Shown here: piece by piece, positions 19,793-28,241 of the stretch | Numbering within the stretch: the stretch's first letter is position 1 | How the letters are laid out: each line of letters begins with the position of its first letter | Source: Rhizobium aethiopicum | Lineage (GTDB): Bacteria; Pseudomonadota; Alphaproteobacteria; Rhizobiales; Rhizobiaceae | Assembly: GCF_014197535.1 (NCBI RefSeq) | Contig: NZ_JACIFV010000025.1 | Span: 33,228-97,227, forward strand | DNA length: 64,000 bases | Direction of reading: 5' to 3' | Notes under the pieces: generated by a model | Database searches by the model: none | What the model was told of the DNA's origin: nothing | The model's input: the letters and a program-made list of their open reading frames with translations, nothing else | Program-made: the position numbers and the translations under genes

Positions 19793-20617
19793 ATGACAAC
19801 AAGCGTTGACGTGACCGTTCTTGCCGATCTCTTGCGCCGCGCGGCAAAGGCCGAGATCCTGCCGCGCTTCCGTCGGCTCGGCCGGGATGAGGTGCGCGCC
19901 AAGAGCGAGGCGACCGATCTTGTCACCGAGGCCGACGAGCAGGCCGAGCGGATGATCAAGGCGGAAGCGCAACGGCGCTGGCCGGACGCGCTGTTCCTCG
20001 GTGAAGAGTCGGTCGCGGCCGACCCGGCGCTGCTCGGCAGGCTTGCCGATGCCGATCTCGCCATCGTGGTCGATCCGGTCGACGGAACGTTCAACTTCGC
20101 CGCCGGCATCCCGGCCTTCGGCGTCATGGCCTCGGTCTTATCAGGCGGCGAAACCATTGCCGGCATCATCTACGATCCGATGGGCGACGACTGGGTGATG
20201 GCGGAGAAGGGCGGCGGTGCCTGGCTGCGCAGGCCGGATGGCGAGGCGCAGCGGCTGCGGGCCGCCGACCCTGTCGCGCTCGACCAGATGGTCGGCATGG
20301 CTTCGACCGGCTACCTGCCAGTGGAGAAGCGCGCCGAGGTCCTCGGCAATCTCGCCAAGGTGCGCTTCCTCACCAACTATCGCTGTGCTGCCCACGAATA
20401 CCGCACCCTTGCTGGCGGGCATGTCCATTACCTGATGTACAACAAGCTGATGCCCTGGGATCATCTTGCCGGCACGCTGATCTCGCAGGAGGCCGGCGCC
20501 TATGCCGCCCGCTTCGACGGCTCACCCTATTTGCCGCAGCACCTCGACGGCGGTCTGCTGATTGCGCCTGACAAGGCATCGTGGGATACGCTGCGGCGTG
20601 AGGTCGTTACCATCTAA
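19793..20617 (+). CDS. Inositol monophosphatase family protein, second tandem copy
   Basis: A 274-residue paralogue of the upstream gene. It has GEESVA, VVDPVDGTFNFAAGIPAFG, MVGMASTGYLPVEKRAE and MPWDHLAGTLISQEAG at matching positions. The active-site ligands are all kept, so both copies should be active. Differences cluster in the lid loop and around residues 130-190, where substrate choice is usually made. The start is the ATG of MTTSVDVTVLADLL at 19793. It is probably in one transcript with the first copy. Confidence 0.88.
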   Translation: MTTSVDVTVLADLLRRAAKAEILPRFRRLGRDEVRAKSEATDLVTEADEQAERMIKAEAQRRWPDALFLGEESVAADPALLGRLADADLAIVVDPVDGTFNFAAGIPAFGVMASVLSGGETIAGIIYDPMGDDWVMAEKGGGAWLRRPDGEAQRLRAADPVALDQMVGMASTGYLPVEKRAEVLGNLAKVRFLTNYRCAAHEYRTLAGGHVHYLMYNKLMPWDHLAGTLISQEAGAYAARFDGSPYLPQHLDGGLLIAPDKASWDTLRREVVTI

Positions 20618-20660
20618 ACCTATGCGACCGGCCGTCGCAAAGCCGGTCGCAAATGACAAT

Positions 20661-21146
20661 TTAGGCGTAGAACTTTTCCATCAGGAAGTTTTCCAGGCCC
20701 TGTCCGCGCTTCTCGACGGTTTGCCGGGTTATCACGCGAAATCCTTTGCGTTCAAAGAACGGACGAGCAGTTCTGCTTGCTTCCGTATATATTCGGCGAA
20801 ATCCAAGCCTGAGAGCCTCTTCTTCGACCCTGCCCAGCAGGCGGGTTGCTACACCGATCCCTTGATAGCCAGGGTGCACGAACATCATGTCGAGGCACCC
20901 GTCGCTGGTGAGATCCGAAAAACCAACAGCGTTTCCGGCTATCTCTGCCATCCAGGCCGGTCTGCTCATCCTTCGTTCCGCCCATAGGGCGCGATCCTCC
21001 ACCTTTGCCCAAGCTGCGATCTCAGCGGCGGAATAGTCTTTTGACGAGACTTCCCGGATGGAGCGCAGAAAAATCTCGATCGTGGCGTCCACGTCACCCG
21101 GTACATAAGGCCTGATCAGAATTCGCTCGTCCATCAAGACCGCCAT
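20661..21146 (-). CDS. GNAT family N-acetyltransferase
   Basis: A 161-residue acetyl-CoA-dependent acyltransferase. It begins with the N-terminal strand ILIRPYVPGDVDATIEIF. The acetyl-CoA loop is HPGYQGIGVATRLLGRVEEEALRLG, followed by IYTEASRTARPFFERKGFRVITRQTV. The sequence resembles the PhnO/YafP-like group. ATG 21146 and ATG 21134 are both possible starts. The substrate is unknown. It ends the minus-strand run that begins with grxD and the two transporters, after a gap of only 22 bases. Confidence 0.85.
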   Translation of the reverse strand: MAVLMDERILIRPYVPGDVDATIEIFLRSIREVSSKDYSAAEIAAWAKVEDRALWAERRMSRPAWMAEIAGNAVGFSDLTSDGCLDMMFVHPGYQGIGVATRLLGRVEEEALRLGFRRIYTEASRTARPFFERKGFRVITRQTVEKRGQGLENFLMEKFYA

Positions 21147-21168
21147 GAATTGATCCGGTTCACCTGCC

Positions 21169-22448
21169 TCAGAAATGGGCGGTGCCCGGATCGAGCTGCG
21201 GACTGTCGCCGGGATGGGTGAAGAGCTTGCCGTTCTCAGCCCACAGAGTGGCTGCGATCGTCACCAGACCGAACAGCGCGAATCCGCCGAAGAGCGGCTG
21301 CACCGTGCCGTTGAACATCTGCCCGACCAGGCCACCGAGGATGGCGCCGAAGGTCGTCGAGACAAAGCCGGTGATGGCAGTCGCCGTGCCGGCGAGATTG
21401 CCCATCGGCTCGAGGCTGATGGCGGTGAAATTGGTGGCGATCACCGCAAACATCATCAGAACGATTGTGAAGATGCTGTAGGCGGTGGCGAAATCCGGCT
21501 TGCCCGCCAAGGCGATGACGAAGCCGAGAGCCGACAGTGCCGTGAAGATCAGCAGCGCGGCATGCGAGATCCGGCGCATACCGAATTTGCGGACGAAGAA
21601 GCCGTTGGCGAAATTGGCGACGGCAATGCCGCCGGCAGTCGCCGCAAAGGCGATCGGCAGCCAGTCACCGAGACCAATACTTCGCCGAAAACCTGCTGCA
21701 CCGAAATCACATAGGCGCTGATGACGCCTGTGAACATGGTCAGACCGATCATGTAGCCGCAGGTGATGCGGTTGGTGAGCACGGTCTTGAAGCCGTCTGC
21801 GACGGAGCCGACCGACAGCGGCAGGCGTTCTGCCGGGGGCAGCGATTCCTTCAGCCGCAGAAGAGCCCAGACGAACAGGATGCTGGCGACGGCGCCGAGC
21901 AGGATGAAGATCCAGTGCCAGTTTGCATAGAGGATGATGAGCTGGCCGACCGAAGGGGCAACGATCGGCACGATCATGAAGACGATCATGACGTAGGACA
22001 TGACGCGGGCCATTTCGCGGCCGCCGAAGCAGTCGCGGACGATGGCCATGGTGGTGATGCGCACGGCCGCGCCGCCCACGCCCTGAATGAAGCGCATGAG
22101 GAGCAGCATTTCGAAGCTGCCGGTTGCGGCAGCGGCAAACATCGCGACCACATAGCAGGCGAGGCCCCCGAGCAGGATGTTACGGCGGCCGAAAGTGTCG
22201 GAAAGGCTGCCGAAGAATATCTGCGAGACGCCGAAGCCGAGGAAGAACACGCCGATGATGAGCTGCGCGTCGTTGGTGTTGGTGACGCCGAGGGAATGGC
22301 CGATATTGGGTAATGCCGGCAGCATGCTGTCGATTGCCATGGCAATGCTGGCGGTCATGATGGCGATGGTGACGACGAATTCGCCGAAGCCCATGCCGAT
22401 GCGGCGGGAACCCTGGTTTTCCTGGTGCGGTTTATGCGGCGGCGTCAT
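21169..22448 (-). pseudogene. Bcr/CflA-type MFS transporter gene with a one-base frameshift
   Basis: The N-terminal two thirds read from ATG 22448 (MTPPHKPHQ...) through the DHA1 motif FGSLSDTFGRRNILLGGL to VISVQQVFGE. The continuation, SIGLGDWLPIAFAATAGG then FANGFFVRKFGMRRISHAALLIF, lies in another frame and ends at 21169. A single missing base near 21676-21683 explains the break; the 1280-base span would be 1281 if whole (about 426 residues). It is a neighbour and paralogue of the intact transporter upstream. It is either recently inactivated or mis-sequenced. Confidence 0.8.
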
Positions 22449-22483
22449 GCGGTGAAATCCTGGATGCGGAAGGGACCGGCCGC

Positions 22484-23731
22484 TCAAACGGCCGGATTGT
22501 GCTGATGGAAGAGGCGGCCCTTTTCGGCGATCAGCACGAAGATGAGCCCGATGATCGAGACGATGAAATAACCGGCGACCATCGGCAGCGCCGTGCCGTC
22601 GAAGGCCTGGCCGATGCCGGCGCCGATAAGGGCGCCGCCGACCGTGCTCATGAAGCCGAGGACGGAGGAGGCAGTGCCGGCAACGTGTCCAAGCGGCTCC
22701 ATGGCGAGCGAGTTGAAGTTCGAGCCGATCCAGCCGAACTGGAACATGGCAAGCCCGAAGAAGGAGATGAACAACGCAAACGGCATCGGCTCGGAACTTG
22801 CCATCTGGACGATCAGCCAAATGGTGTTGATGGCAATGAAGCCGAGCAGCGAGCCGTGTGACAGGCGGCGCATGCCGAGTTTGCCGACGAAACGCGAATT
22901 GAAGAAGGACGACAGCGACATGAAGATCGCCACACCGGCAAAGGCGAAGGGGAAGTAGACGCCGAGGCCGTAGATGCCGACATAGATCTGCTGGGCGGAG
23001 TTGATGAACCCGAACAGCGCACCGAAGATGAAGGTGCTGGCGATGGTGTAGCAAAGCGCCACGCGGTTGGTCAGCACCAGCTTGAAGGCGCCGAAGATCG
23101 AGCGGGCGGTGAAGGGGCGGACATTCTGCGGATGCAAGGTTTCCGGCAGGCGGACATAGGCCCAGACGCCGATCGCCGTCGCCATTGTGGCGATGAAAAG
23201 GAAGATCAGGTGCCAGTTGCCGAAGAACATGACGACCTGGCCGGTGCCGGGCGCAATCACCGGCACGATCATGAAGACCATCATGATGAGCGACATGACC
23301 TCCGCCATCTGCCGGCCGCCATAGATGTCGCGGACGATGGAGATGGTGATGACGCGGGTGGCGGCCGAGCCGACGCCCTGGATGAAGCGAAGCACCAGCA
23401 GGCCGGCGAAGGAGGGAACGAAAACGATTCCGATGGCGGATGTGATATAGACGACGAGGCCGATCAACAGCGGCGTGCGGCGGCCGAAACGGTCGGAGAG
23501 CGGACCGTAGAACAGCTGGGCGCAGCCGAAACCGAGCAGATAGGAGGAGACGACGAACTGCCGGTGATTCTCGCTTTCGACGCCGAGGCTCGCGCCGATC
23601 TGCTGCAGCGCCGGGAGCATGATGTCGATGGCAAGCGAGTTGATGGCCATCAGGAAGGCGGCAAGCGCGATGAACTCACGCTTGCCCATGGGCAGGCGGC
23701 CCGCGGACACGGCTTGTGATGAATCTGTCAC
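22484..23731 (-). CDS. Bcr/CflA-family drug resistance MFS transporter
   Basis: A 415-residue, twelve-helix major facilitator of the DHA1 drug:H+ antiporter group. The loop 2-3 motif is FYGPLSDRFGRRTPLLIGL (about residues 74-92). Motif B/C stretches are VLRFIQGVGSAATRVITISIVRD and VFMIVPVIAPGTGQVVMF. The C-terminal half repeats the pattern, with GFMSTVGGALIGAGIGQAFDGTALP. It probably exports drugs, peptides or amino acids. It starts with GTG at 23731. A second, frameshifted copy follows after 35 bases, and grxD lies upstream. Confidence 0.9.
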   Translation of the reverse strand: MTDSSQAVSAGRLPMGKREFIALAAFLMAINSLAIDIMLPALQQIGASLGVESENHRQFVVSSYLLGFGCAQLFYGPLSDRFGRRTPLLIGLVVYITSAIGIVFVPSFAGLLVLRFIQGVGSAATRVITISIVRDIYGGRQMAEVMSLIMMVFMIVPVIAPGTGQVVMFFGNWHLIFLFIATMATAIGVWAYVRLPETLHPQNVRPFTARSIFGAFKLVLTNRVALCYTIASTFIFGALFGFINSAQQIYVGIYGLGVYFPFAFAGVAIFMSLSSFFNSRFVGKLGMRRLSHGSLLGFIAINTIWLIVQMASSEPMPFALFISFFGLAMFQFGWIGSNFNSLAMEPLGHVAGTASSVLGFMSTVGGALIGAGIGQAFDGTALPMVAGYFIVSIIGLIFVLIAEKGRLFHQHNPAV

Positions 23732-23755
23732 AATGAAATTCCCATAAACAGGCCA

Positions 23756-23778
23756 AGGCGCTGCTCACCGCAGCGCCT
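23756..23778 (-). other. Hairpin between grxD and the MFS gene
   Basis: A perfect nine-base stem AGGCGCTGC / GCAGCGCCT with a five-base loop, between the grxD stop and the transporter start. No T-run follows on the minus strand, so it may be a processing site or weak attenuator rather than a full terminator. Confidence 0.5.
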
Positions 23779-23826
23779 CGGACTCGAGAAACAGATTTGG
23801 AAACCGGGCGGACGTCCGGTGACCGG

Positions 23827-24162
23827 TCAGGCGGCGCCGCGAACGGTGACGCCGTTTTCCTGGAGATGCTGCTGCAGTTCACCGGCCTGGAACATTTCCC
23901 GGACGATGTCGCAACCGCCGACGAACTCGCCCTTTATGTAGAGCTGCGGGATCGTCGGCCAGTTGGAATAATCCTTGATGCCCTGGCGGATTTCCGAATC
24001 GGCGAGCACATTGATGCCCTTGTAGTCGACGCCGATGTAATCGAGAATCTGCACGACCTGGCCGGAGAACCCGCACTGCGGAAACTGCGGCGTGCCCTTC
24101 ATGAAGAGGACGACGTCGTTGCTCTTGATTTCGTTGTCGATGAATTCGTGAATGCCGCTCAT
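23827..24162 (-). CDS. grxD: Monothiol glutaredoxin (Grx4 type)
   Basis: A 111-residue CGFS glutaredoxin that carries an iron-sulfur cluster, bridged with glutathione or with BolA, and takes part in cluster delivery and iron sensing. The active site is PQCGFSGQVVQIL (about residues 29-41). The glutathione-binding WPTIPQLYIKGEFVGGCDIV follows at about 69-88. It is usually encoded directly beside bolA. Here bolA lies at 36970, with a 12.8 kb block between them. Confidence 0.95.
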   Translation of the reverse strand: MSGIHEFIDNEIKSNDVVLFMKGTPQFPQCGFSGQVVQILDYIGVDYKGINVLADSEIRQGIKDYSNWPTIPQLYIKGEFVGGCDIVREMFQAGELQQHLQENGVTVRGAA

Positions 24163-24332
24163 GGGATCTGATTCCTTTCAACAGGCGAGTTAAAGGCCCG
24201 CCGTTTCAATCGTTTCCCTTAGATAGCATGTGACAGCAGGAATTCCAGCCGCCCGAACCAAAAAAAGACCATCTGGTCAGACCACTTTGCGATTGTTGCC
24301 GTCGCGTTACGGTCGGAAGTTTTCCTCGCGTC

Positions 24333-24563
24333 TCAGACGCGACGCTGCCGGCTGCGGCCGGCGGCGGTGCGGCGCTTGCTGACCTGTTTGCGGGCGGGCT
24401 TGCGCTTGGCCGTAGCCGTCTTCCGGACAGCCGTCGTCGTCGCGGCGGAGCGTGCCTTGCGCCTCTTGCGTTTCGTCGAGACGCGACCTGTGGTTTTCTT
24501 CAGGATTTCCTTCAGCACGCTGTCGACGACGCCCGATATCAATTCTTTTACAAGATCGGCCAC
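24333..24563 (-). CDS. Small basic, lysine/arginine/alanine-rich protein
   Basis: A 76-residue protein with a short amphipathic N-terminus (MADLVKELISGVVDSVLKEI) and a strongly positive tail of K/R/A/T repeats (KRKRRKARSAATTTAVRK and onward). The tail recalls histone H1-like or AlgP-like nucleoid proteins. The start is GTG with a good site, GGAGGGG, four bases before it, which argues that it is a real gene. A DNA- or RNA-binding role is only suggested by charge. It diverges from the hydrolase-like gene at 24727. Confidence 0.6.
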   Translation of the reverse strand: MADLVKELISGVVDSVLKEILKKTTGRVSTKRKRRKARSAATTTAVRKTATAKRKPARKQVSKRRTAAGRSRQRRV

Positions 24564-24726
24564 AAAACCCCTCCGTTTGCGGTGAAAACGACTTGCCTGC
24601 TATTGAATTCCGGATGAGTTCGGTTAGCAAGACGGCTTTGAAATCATACCTGCTTTTTCGCGATGTCGGCGGCCAGCAGGCGGTTTGCAGCAATATGCCG
24701 GCTATTTGCCCGGCCGGAACAGCGGA

Positions 24727-25917
24727 ATGACATTGATAAAGAAGCGGGTCGTCCTGCATTTCCCGGGCTTCGAGCCGCTCGACGGCCTTGCCCATAGGGC
24801 GCGGTACGAACGCTCTGCCAGACAGAGTGCTGCCGTCTGGGGCTACTCCGTCGAAACCGGTGCGCCGGAGGCGGGAAGCGATCCTCTCAGCTTCGAGGTC
24901 ACGACGGGCAGCGCAGGAGCCTACGAGACGGCGCCTGCGGCGGAGACCAGTTCCGCCGGCTGGCGGACGAAGAGCCGGATCCATATGGTTGATCACGACA
25001 TGTTCGTGCGTCGGCTGCGTGGCCGCAACACGCTGAGCCGGATCATTGCAGGCTTTCGGAGTTGCGCCGAGATCATGCTGGAAGGTGGCATGCGGGGATA
25101 TTTCAGGCATGCGTGGCGTTTCGGCGTGTTCTTCCTCTTTCCGTTCCTACTGACGGCGCTGGCGATCGCGCTGACGGCCGAGATCGTTTTCCTGCCCTAT
25201 AGTCTCGGCTTCTCCGCCTGGCACGTGCTGTGGAGTGGGCCACTGGCGCTCTGCTTCTTCATCTTCGCCTTCCTGCCTTTTTCCGAGCGTTTCCATACGC
25301 TGCATCTTTTTGCCGATTGGGAAATGGCAGTGGCGCTCGGCCGTATGGATCGGGCCGAGTTCAACGACTGGCTGGAAGAGCGGGCCATTGCGGTGCGCAA
25401 GGCGCTGACCGAGGAGGCGGACGAGTACGTGATCTCCTCGCACAGCATGGGATCGAGCGTCGCCGCCCATGTCATCGGCATATTGCTTGAAAAGGAGCCG
25501 GAGATTTTCAAGGGCAGGCGCGTCGTGTTTGCCACGCTCGGCAGCGCCATTCTGCAATGCGCCCTGCTGTCATCGGCAACGTCGCTTCGCGCCCGCGTCG
25601 GCCTGATCGCCCGCTGTCCGGAGATCTGCTGGCTCGACGTGCAATGCCTGACGGATTCGATCAATTTCTACAAGGTGCCGGTCGTTGCCGTCGCAGGCCA
25701 TGCAGACGCGCCTGCGGCGAAGATCCTTCTTATCCGCGTCAAGCAGATGCTGACGGGCGAGCACTATCGGAAGATCCGCAAGGACCAGCTGCGCGTCCAC
25801 CGGCAATATGTGCTGGGGCCAGATCTCAGGGCACCCTTTGATTTCACGCTGATGACGTCAGGTCCGATGCCGGCGTCGGTTTTTGCCTCTCCGGAGCAGA
25901 ACAAGCTGCCGACTTGA
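24727..25917 (+). CDS. Membrane-anchored lipase/hydrolase-like protein of unknown function
   Basis: A 396-residue protein opening MTLIKKRVVLHFPGFEPLDG, with two adjacent hydrophobic helices at about residues 132-190 (FFLFPFLLTALAIALTAEI and PLALCFFIFAFLPF). A nucleophile-elbow-like VISSHSMGSSVAAHVIG (about 235-251) follows, where the first Gly of GxSxG is Ser. This suggests an alpha/beta hydrolase fold exposed to the cytosol after a membrane hairpin. A possible acid/His pair lies around VAVAGHADAP. The ATG at 24727 fits; longer frames exist. No substrate can be proposed. It is convergent with the catabolic left arm, 18 bases away. Confidence 0.65.
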   Translation: MTLIKKRVVLHFPGFEPLDGLAHRARYERSARQSAAVWGYSVETGAPEAGSDPLSFEVTTGSAGAYETAPAAETSSAGWRTKSRIHMVDHDMFVRRLRGRNTLSRIIAGFRSCAEIMLEGGMRGYFRHAWRFGVFFLFPFLLTALAIALTAEIVFLPYSLGFSAWHVLWSGPLALCFFIFAFLPFSERFHTLHLFADWEMAVALGRMDRAEFNDWLEERAIAVRKALTEEADEYVISSHSMGSSVAAHVIGILLEKEPEIFKGRRVVFATLGSAILQCALLSSATSLRARVGLIARCPEICWLDVQCLTDSINFYKVPVVAVAGHADAPAAKILLIRVKQMLTGEHYRKIRKDQLRVHRQYVLGPDLRAPFDFTLMTSGPMPASVFASPEQNKLPT

Positions 25918-25935
25918 GGGCTGGTTTCGTCGCCA

Positions 25936-26652
25936 TCAAGGGAGATTCTCTTCACCGTCGCCGGCCAAGTCACCGTCTCCCGCAGCAGTTCCGTTCAGAC
26001 CGCGTACGAAATCCGCAAAGAAGGCCGAGGCATGAGTGGATCTTCGGTGCACGGCGATCGTCTGGGGAATTTCGGAGAACGCTCCTTCTACCAGCCGGAA
26101 GCCGGAAATCCGCTCCGACGTCTGAACGAGGAATTCGGTCAATCCCGCAGCCGCGTCGCATTGCGACCCGACAAGGAGATCAATGGCAGCTGCCGGGCTG
26201 TCGGTATGCGAGACAGTCGCTTTTTCAAGGGTACGTTCGAGCTGCTTCGTGTATGCGGCACTTCTTGCGGAGGCGATCTGCACGCCTTCGAGGTCGAGGT
26301 CTCCGACTGTCCGGAACGCCGAAGCCTCGCGCACCATATAGGTCGCTTTGACCGACATATAGGGGGGTGAAAAGGAGAATCGGTCGGCTCTCGATGCATC
26401 CGAGGCAATGAAAGCAATGTCCCACTCGCCGCGATCCGCGGCGGCGAGGATGTCGGCGGCCGAGCCGTACTGGATCAGCGACAGGCCGCAATCCAGTTGC
26501 TCCGCAATTTTGCGACCGATCCGAGCGCTTGGACCGACCAAGGCGCCGGCCTGATCGTCCCACCGGACCAGGGCAGCATTCGACATGTTGACGGCCGCCC
26601 GGATTGCGCCCGCCGGCGCTATCTCGGCCAGAACTTTTTTCCGCGTCGACAT
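25936..26652 (-). CDS. Leaderless periplasmic-binding-protein homologue (family 3 type)
   Basis: A 238-residue protein with the fold pattern of polar amino-acid binding proteins: GAIRAAVNMSNAALVRWDD, GPSARIGRKIAEQL, then DIAFIASDASRADRFSFSPPYMSVKATYMV and GVQIASARSAAYTKQLERTL. It lacks any signal peptide: the N-terminus MSTRKKVLAEIAPAG is not hydrophobic, so the product should be cytosolic. It starts 13 bases after the aldolase stop, in the left arm. A few PBP-fold proteins work as enzymes (cyclohexadienyl dehydratase) or sensors, which is a speculative option here. The cluster already has a normal secreted binding protein at 32362. Confidence 0.72.
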   Translation of the reverse strand: MSTRKKVLAEIAPAGAIRAAVNMSNAALVRWDDQAGALVGPSARIGRKIAEQLDCGLSLIQYGSAADILAAADRGEWDIAFIASDASRADRFSFSPPYMSVKATYMVREASAFRTVGDLDLEGVQIASARSAAYTKQLERTLEKATVSHTDSPAAAIDLLVGSQCDAAAGLTEFLVQTSERISGFRLVEGAFSEIPQTIAVHRRSTHASAFFADFVRGLNGTAAGDGDLAGDGEENLP

Positions 26653-26665
26653 CGGCGCGAACTCC

Positions 26666-27430
26666 CTAAGATGCAAACCTGCCTGCGAGCGCTTCCGATC
26701 CTCTCGCAAGCAGGGCGACGTCTACGCCAACGGCGGTGAACAACGTCCCGAGCGAAATGCAGCGGGCCGCGAACGACTCGTCCGGCGTAAGGATGCCTGC
26801 CGGCTTTCCAAGAATTTTTAGACGTCCGATCGCATCTTCGATCGCCGCGACCACCTCGGGATGCCCCGGTTGTCCGGGATGACCGAAGCTAGCCGCCAGA
26901 TCGGCGGGGCCGATGAAGATGCCGTCGACGCCCTCGACCGCGGCGATGGCTTCCAGCCGAGCGAGTGCCTCGCGGGTCTCGATCTGCAGAAGCAGGCAAA
27001 TCTCTTGTTCAGCAATCCGCGCGTAATTCGGGACACGCCCGAAGCGGGTGGCGCGCGTCAAGGCGGAGACGCCGCGAATCCCGCGCGGCGGATACCGGAT
27101 AGCGGCGACCGCCGCCTTCGCTTCCTCTTCGTTCTGCACATAGGGAATGAGGAGCGTCTGGACGCCGATGTCCAGAAAGCGCTTGATCAGCACCGGATCG
27201 TTGAATGCCGGGCGTACGACTGGGGACACGTCGTAAGGCGCGACCGCCTGCAATTGCGGCAGGACGGTGAGGACGTCGCTTGGAGAGTGCTCGGTATCGA
27301 ACAGCAGCCAGTCGAAGCCCGACGGCGCGACGATTTCTGCCGCGTAGCTTCCGGGAAGGCCGCACCAGAGTCCGATCTGGCTTTGACCGGCACTCAGTTT
27401 CCGCTTGAAGTGATTGACGGGAAGTTCCAT
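26666..27430 (-). CDS. HpcH/HpaI-family class II aldolase
   Basis: A 254-residue Mg-dependent pyruvate aldolase of the 4-hydroxy-2-oxoheptanedioate aldolase group. It would cleave a 4-hydroxy-2-oxoacid to pyruvate and an aldehyde. Catalytic and metal residues are seen as FDTEHSP (His48), VVRPAFND (Arg73), LLQIETREAL (Glu151) and IFIGPADLAAS (Asp177). The start is ATG 27430 (MELPVNHFKRKL), eight bases after the hydratase stop, so the two are coupled. Together with the hydratase it forms the last two steps of a meta-cleavage route. The exact substrate is inferred only. Confidence 0.9.
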   Translation of the reverse strand: MELPVNHFKRKLSAGQSQIGLWCGLPGSYAAEIVAPSGFDWLLFDTEHSPSDVLTVLPQLQAVAPYDVSPVVRPAFNDPVLIKRFLDIGVQTLLIPYVQNEEEAKAAVAAIRYPPRGIRGVSALTRATRFGRVPNYARIAEQEICLLLQIETREALARLEAIAAVEGVDGIFIGPADLAASFGHPGQPGHPEVVAAIEDAIGRLKILGKPAGILTPDESFAARCISLGTLFTAVGVDVALLARGSEALAGRFAS

Positions 27431-27437
27431 CGGCGCC

Positions 27438-28220
27438 TCACACGAACGAGACGCCGATGGAGCCGACCGGACCATAGTCGGCTTGGATGACATCGCCCTT
27501 GGCGATGTCCACGGGGCGGGTGAACGAGCCGGCAAGCACGATCTGGCCCTTCTTCAAGCCGCCTCCGACGGCATGGAGTTTGTTCACGAGCCAGGCGATA
27601 CCCGCGGCCGGATGCCCCATTATAGCTGCGGAAACCCCCGATTCTTCGATGATGCCGTTTTTCGAAAGCGTCGCGCCGACCCAGCGGATGTCGATATCCA
27701 TTGGCCGGATGATGCGGCCGCCCACGACGATCGCTCCAAAGGCGGCGTTGTCGGCGATTGTATCGGTGATCGCTCTGGGTACCTCGGTTCGGTAGTCGAT
27801 GATCTCAAGCGCAGGAACGACAAATTCAGTCGCGCGCATGACATCATAGATCCGAGCGCTTGGTCCTTCGAGATCCTCGCCCATTACGAAGGCGAGTTCG
27901 ACTTCGAGGCGAGGCTTGATGAAGAGCTCCGCCCTGATCTGCGCCCCGTCGTTATAGAGAGCATCGTCGAGAATGACGCCGTAGTCGGGCTCCGTCATTT
28001 TCGAGGCCATCTGCATCGCCCGCGATGTCAGTCCGATTTTATGACCCGCGATCCGCGCGCCCTTTGCAATCCGGGCCTGCGCCCAGAGCGCTTGGATCTT
28101 ATATGCGTCTTCAAGTTCCAAATGCGGGTATGTCCTGCTTGGCTGGACAATGGGCCTGCGTTCGGTTTCTGCCCTCAGCAGCGCGTCGGCGGCCGCCTGG
28201 CGTTCTTTTTCGGTAATCAT
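27438..28220 (-). CDS. 2-oxo-4-enoate hydratase (HpaH / MhpD type)
   Basis: A 260-residue hydratase of the FAH-fold 2-keto-4-pentenoate hydratase family. It adds water to a 2-oxo-alk-4-enoate to give the 4-hydroxy-2-oxoacid used by the aldolase that follows. Family blocks are EDAYKIQALWAQARIAKGARIAGHKIGLTSRAMQ (about residues 34-67), PRLEVELAFVMGEDLEGP with the metal-binding acidic pair, and the C-terminal VLAGSFTRPVDIAKGDVIQADYGPVGSIGVSF. It sits 21 bases after the dioxygenase gene. The substrate may be 2-oxohept-4-ene-1,7-dioate or a related acid. Confidence 0.9.
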   Translation of the reverse strand: MITEKERQAAADALLRAETERRPIVQPSRTYPHLELEDAYKIQALWAQARIAKGARIAGHKIGLTSRAMQMASKMTEPDYGVILDDALYNDGAQIRAELFIKPRLEVELAFVMGEDLEGPSARIYDVMRATEFVVPALEIIDYRTEVPRAITDTIADNAAFGAIVVGGRIIRPMDIDIRWVGATLSKNGIIEESGVSAAIMGHPAAGIAWLVNKLHAVGGGLKKGQIVLAGSFTRPVDIAKGDVIQADYGPVGSIGVSFV

Positions 28221-28241
28221 TATCTAGCTCTGCTGGTTTCG

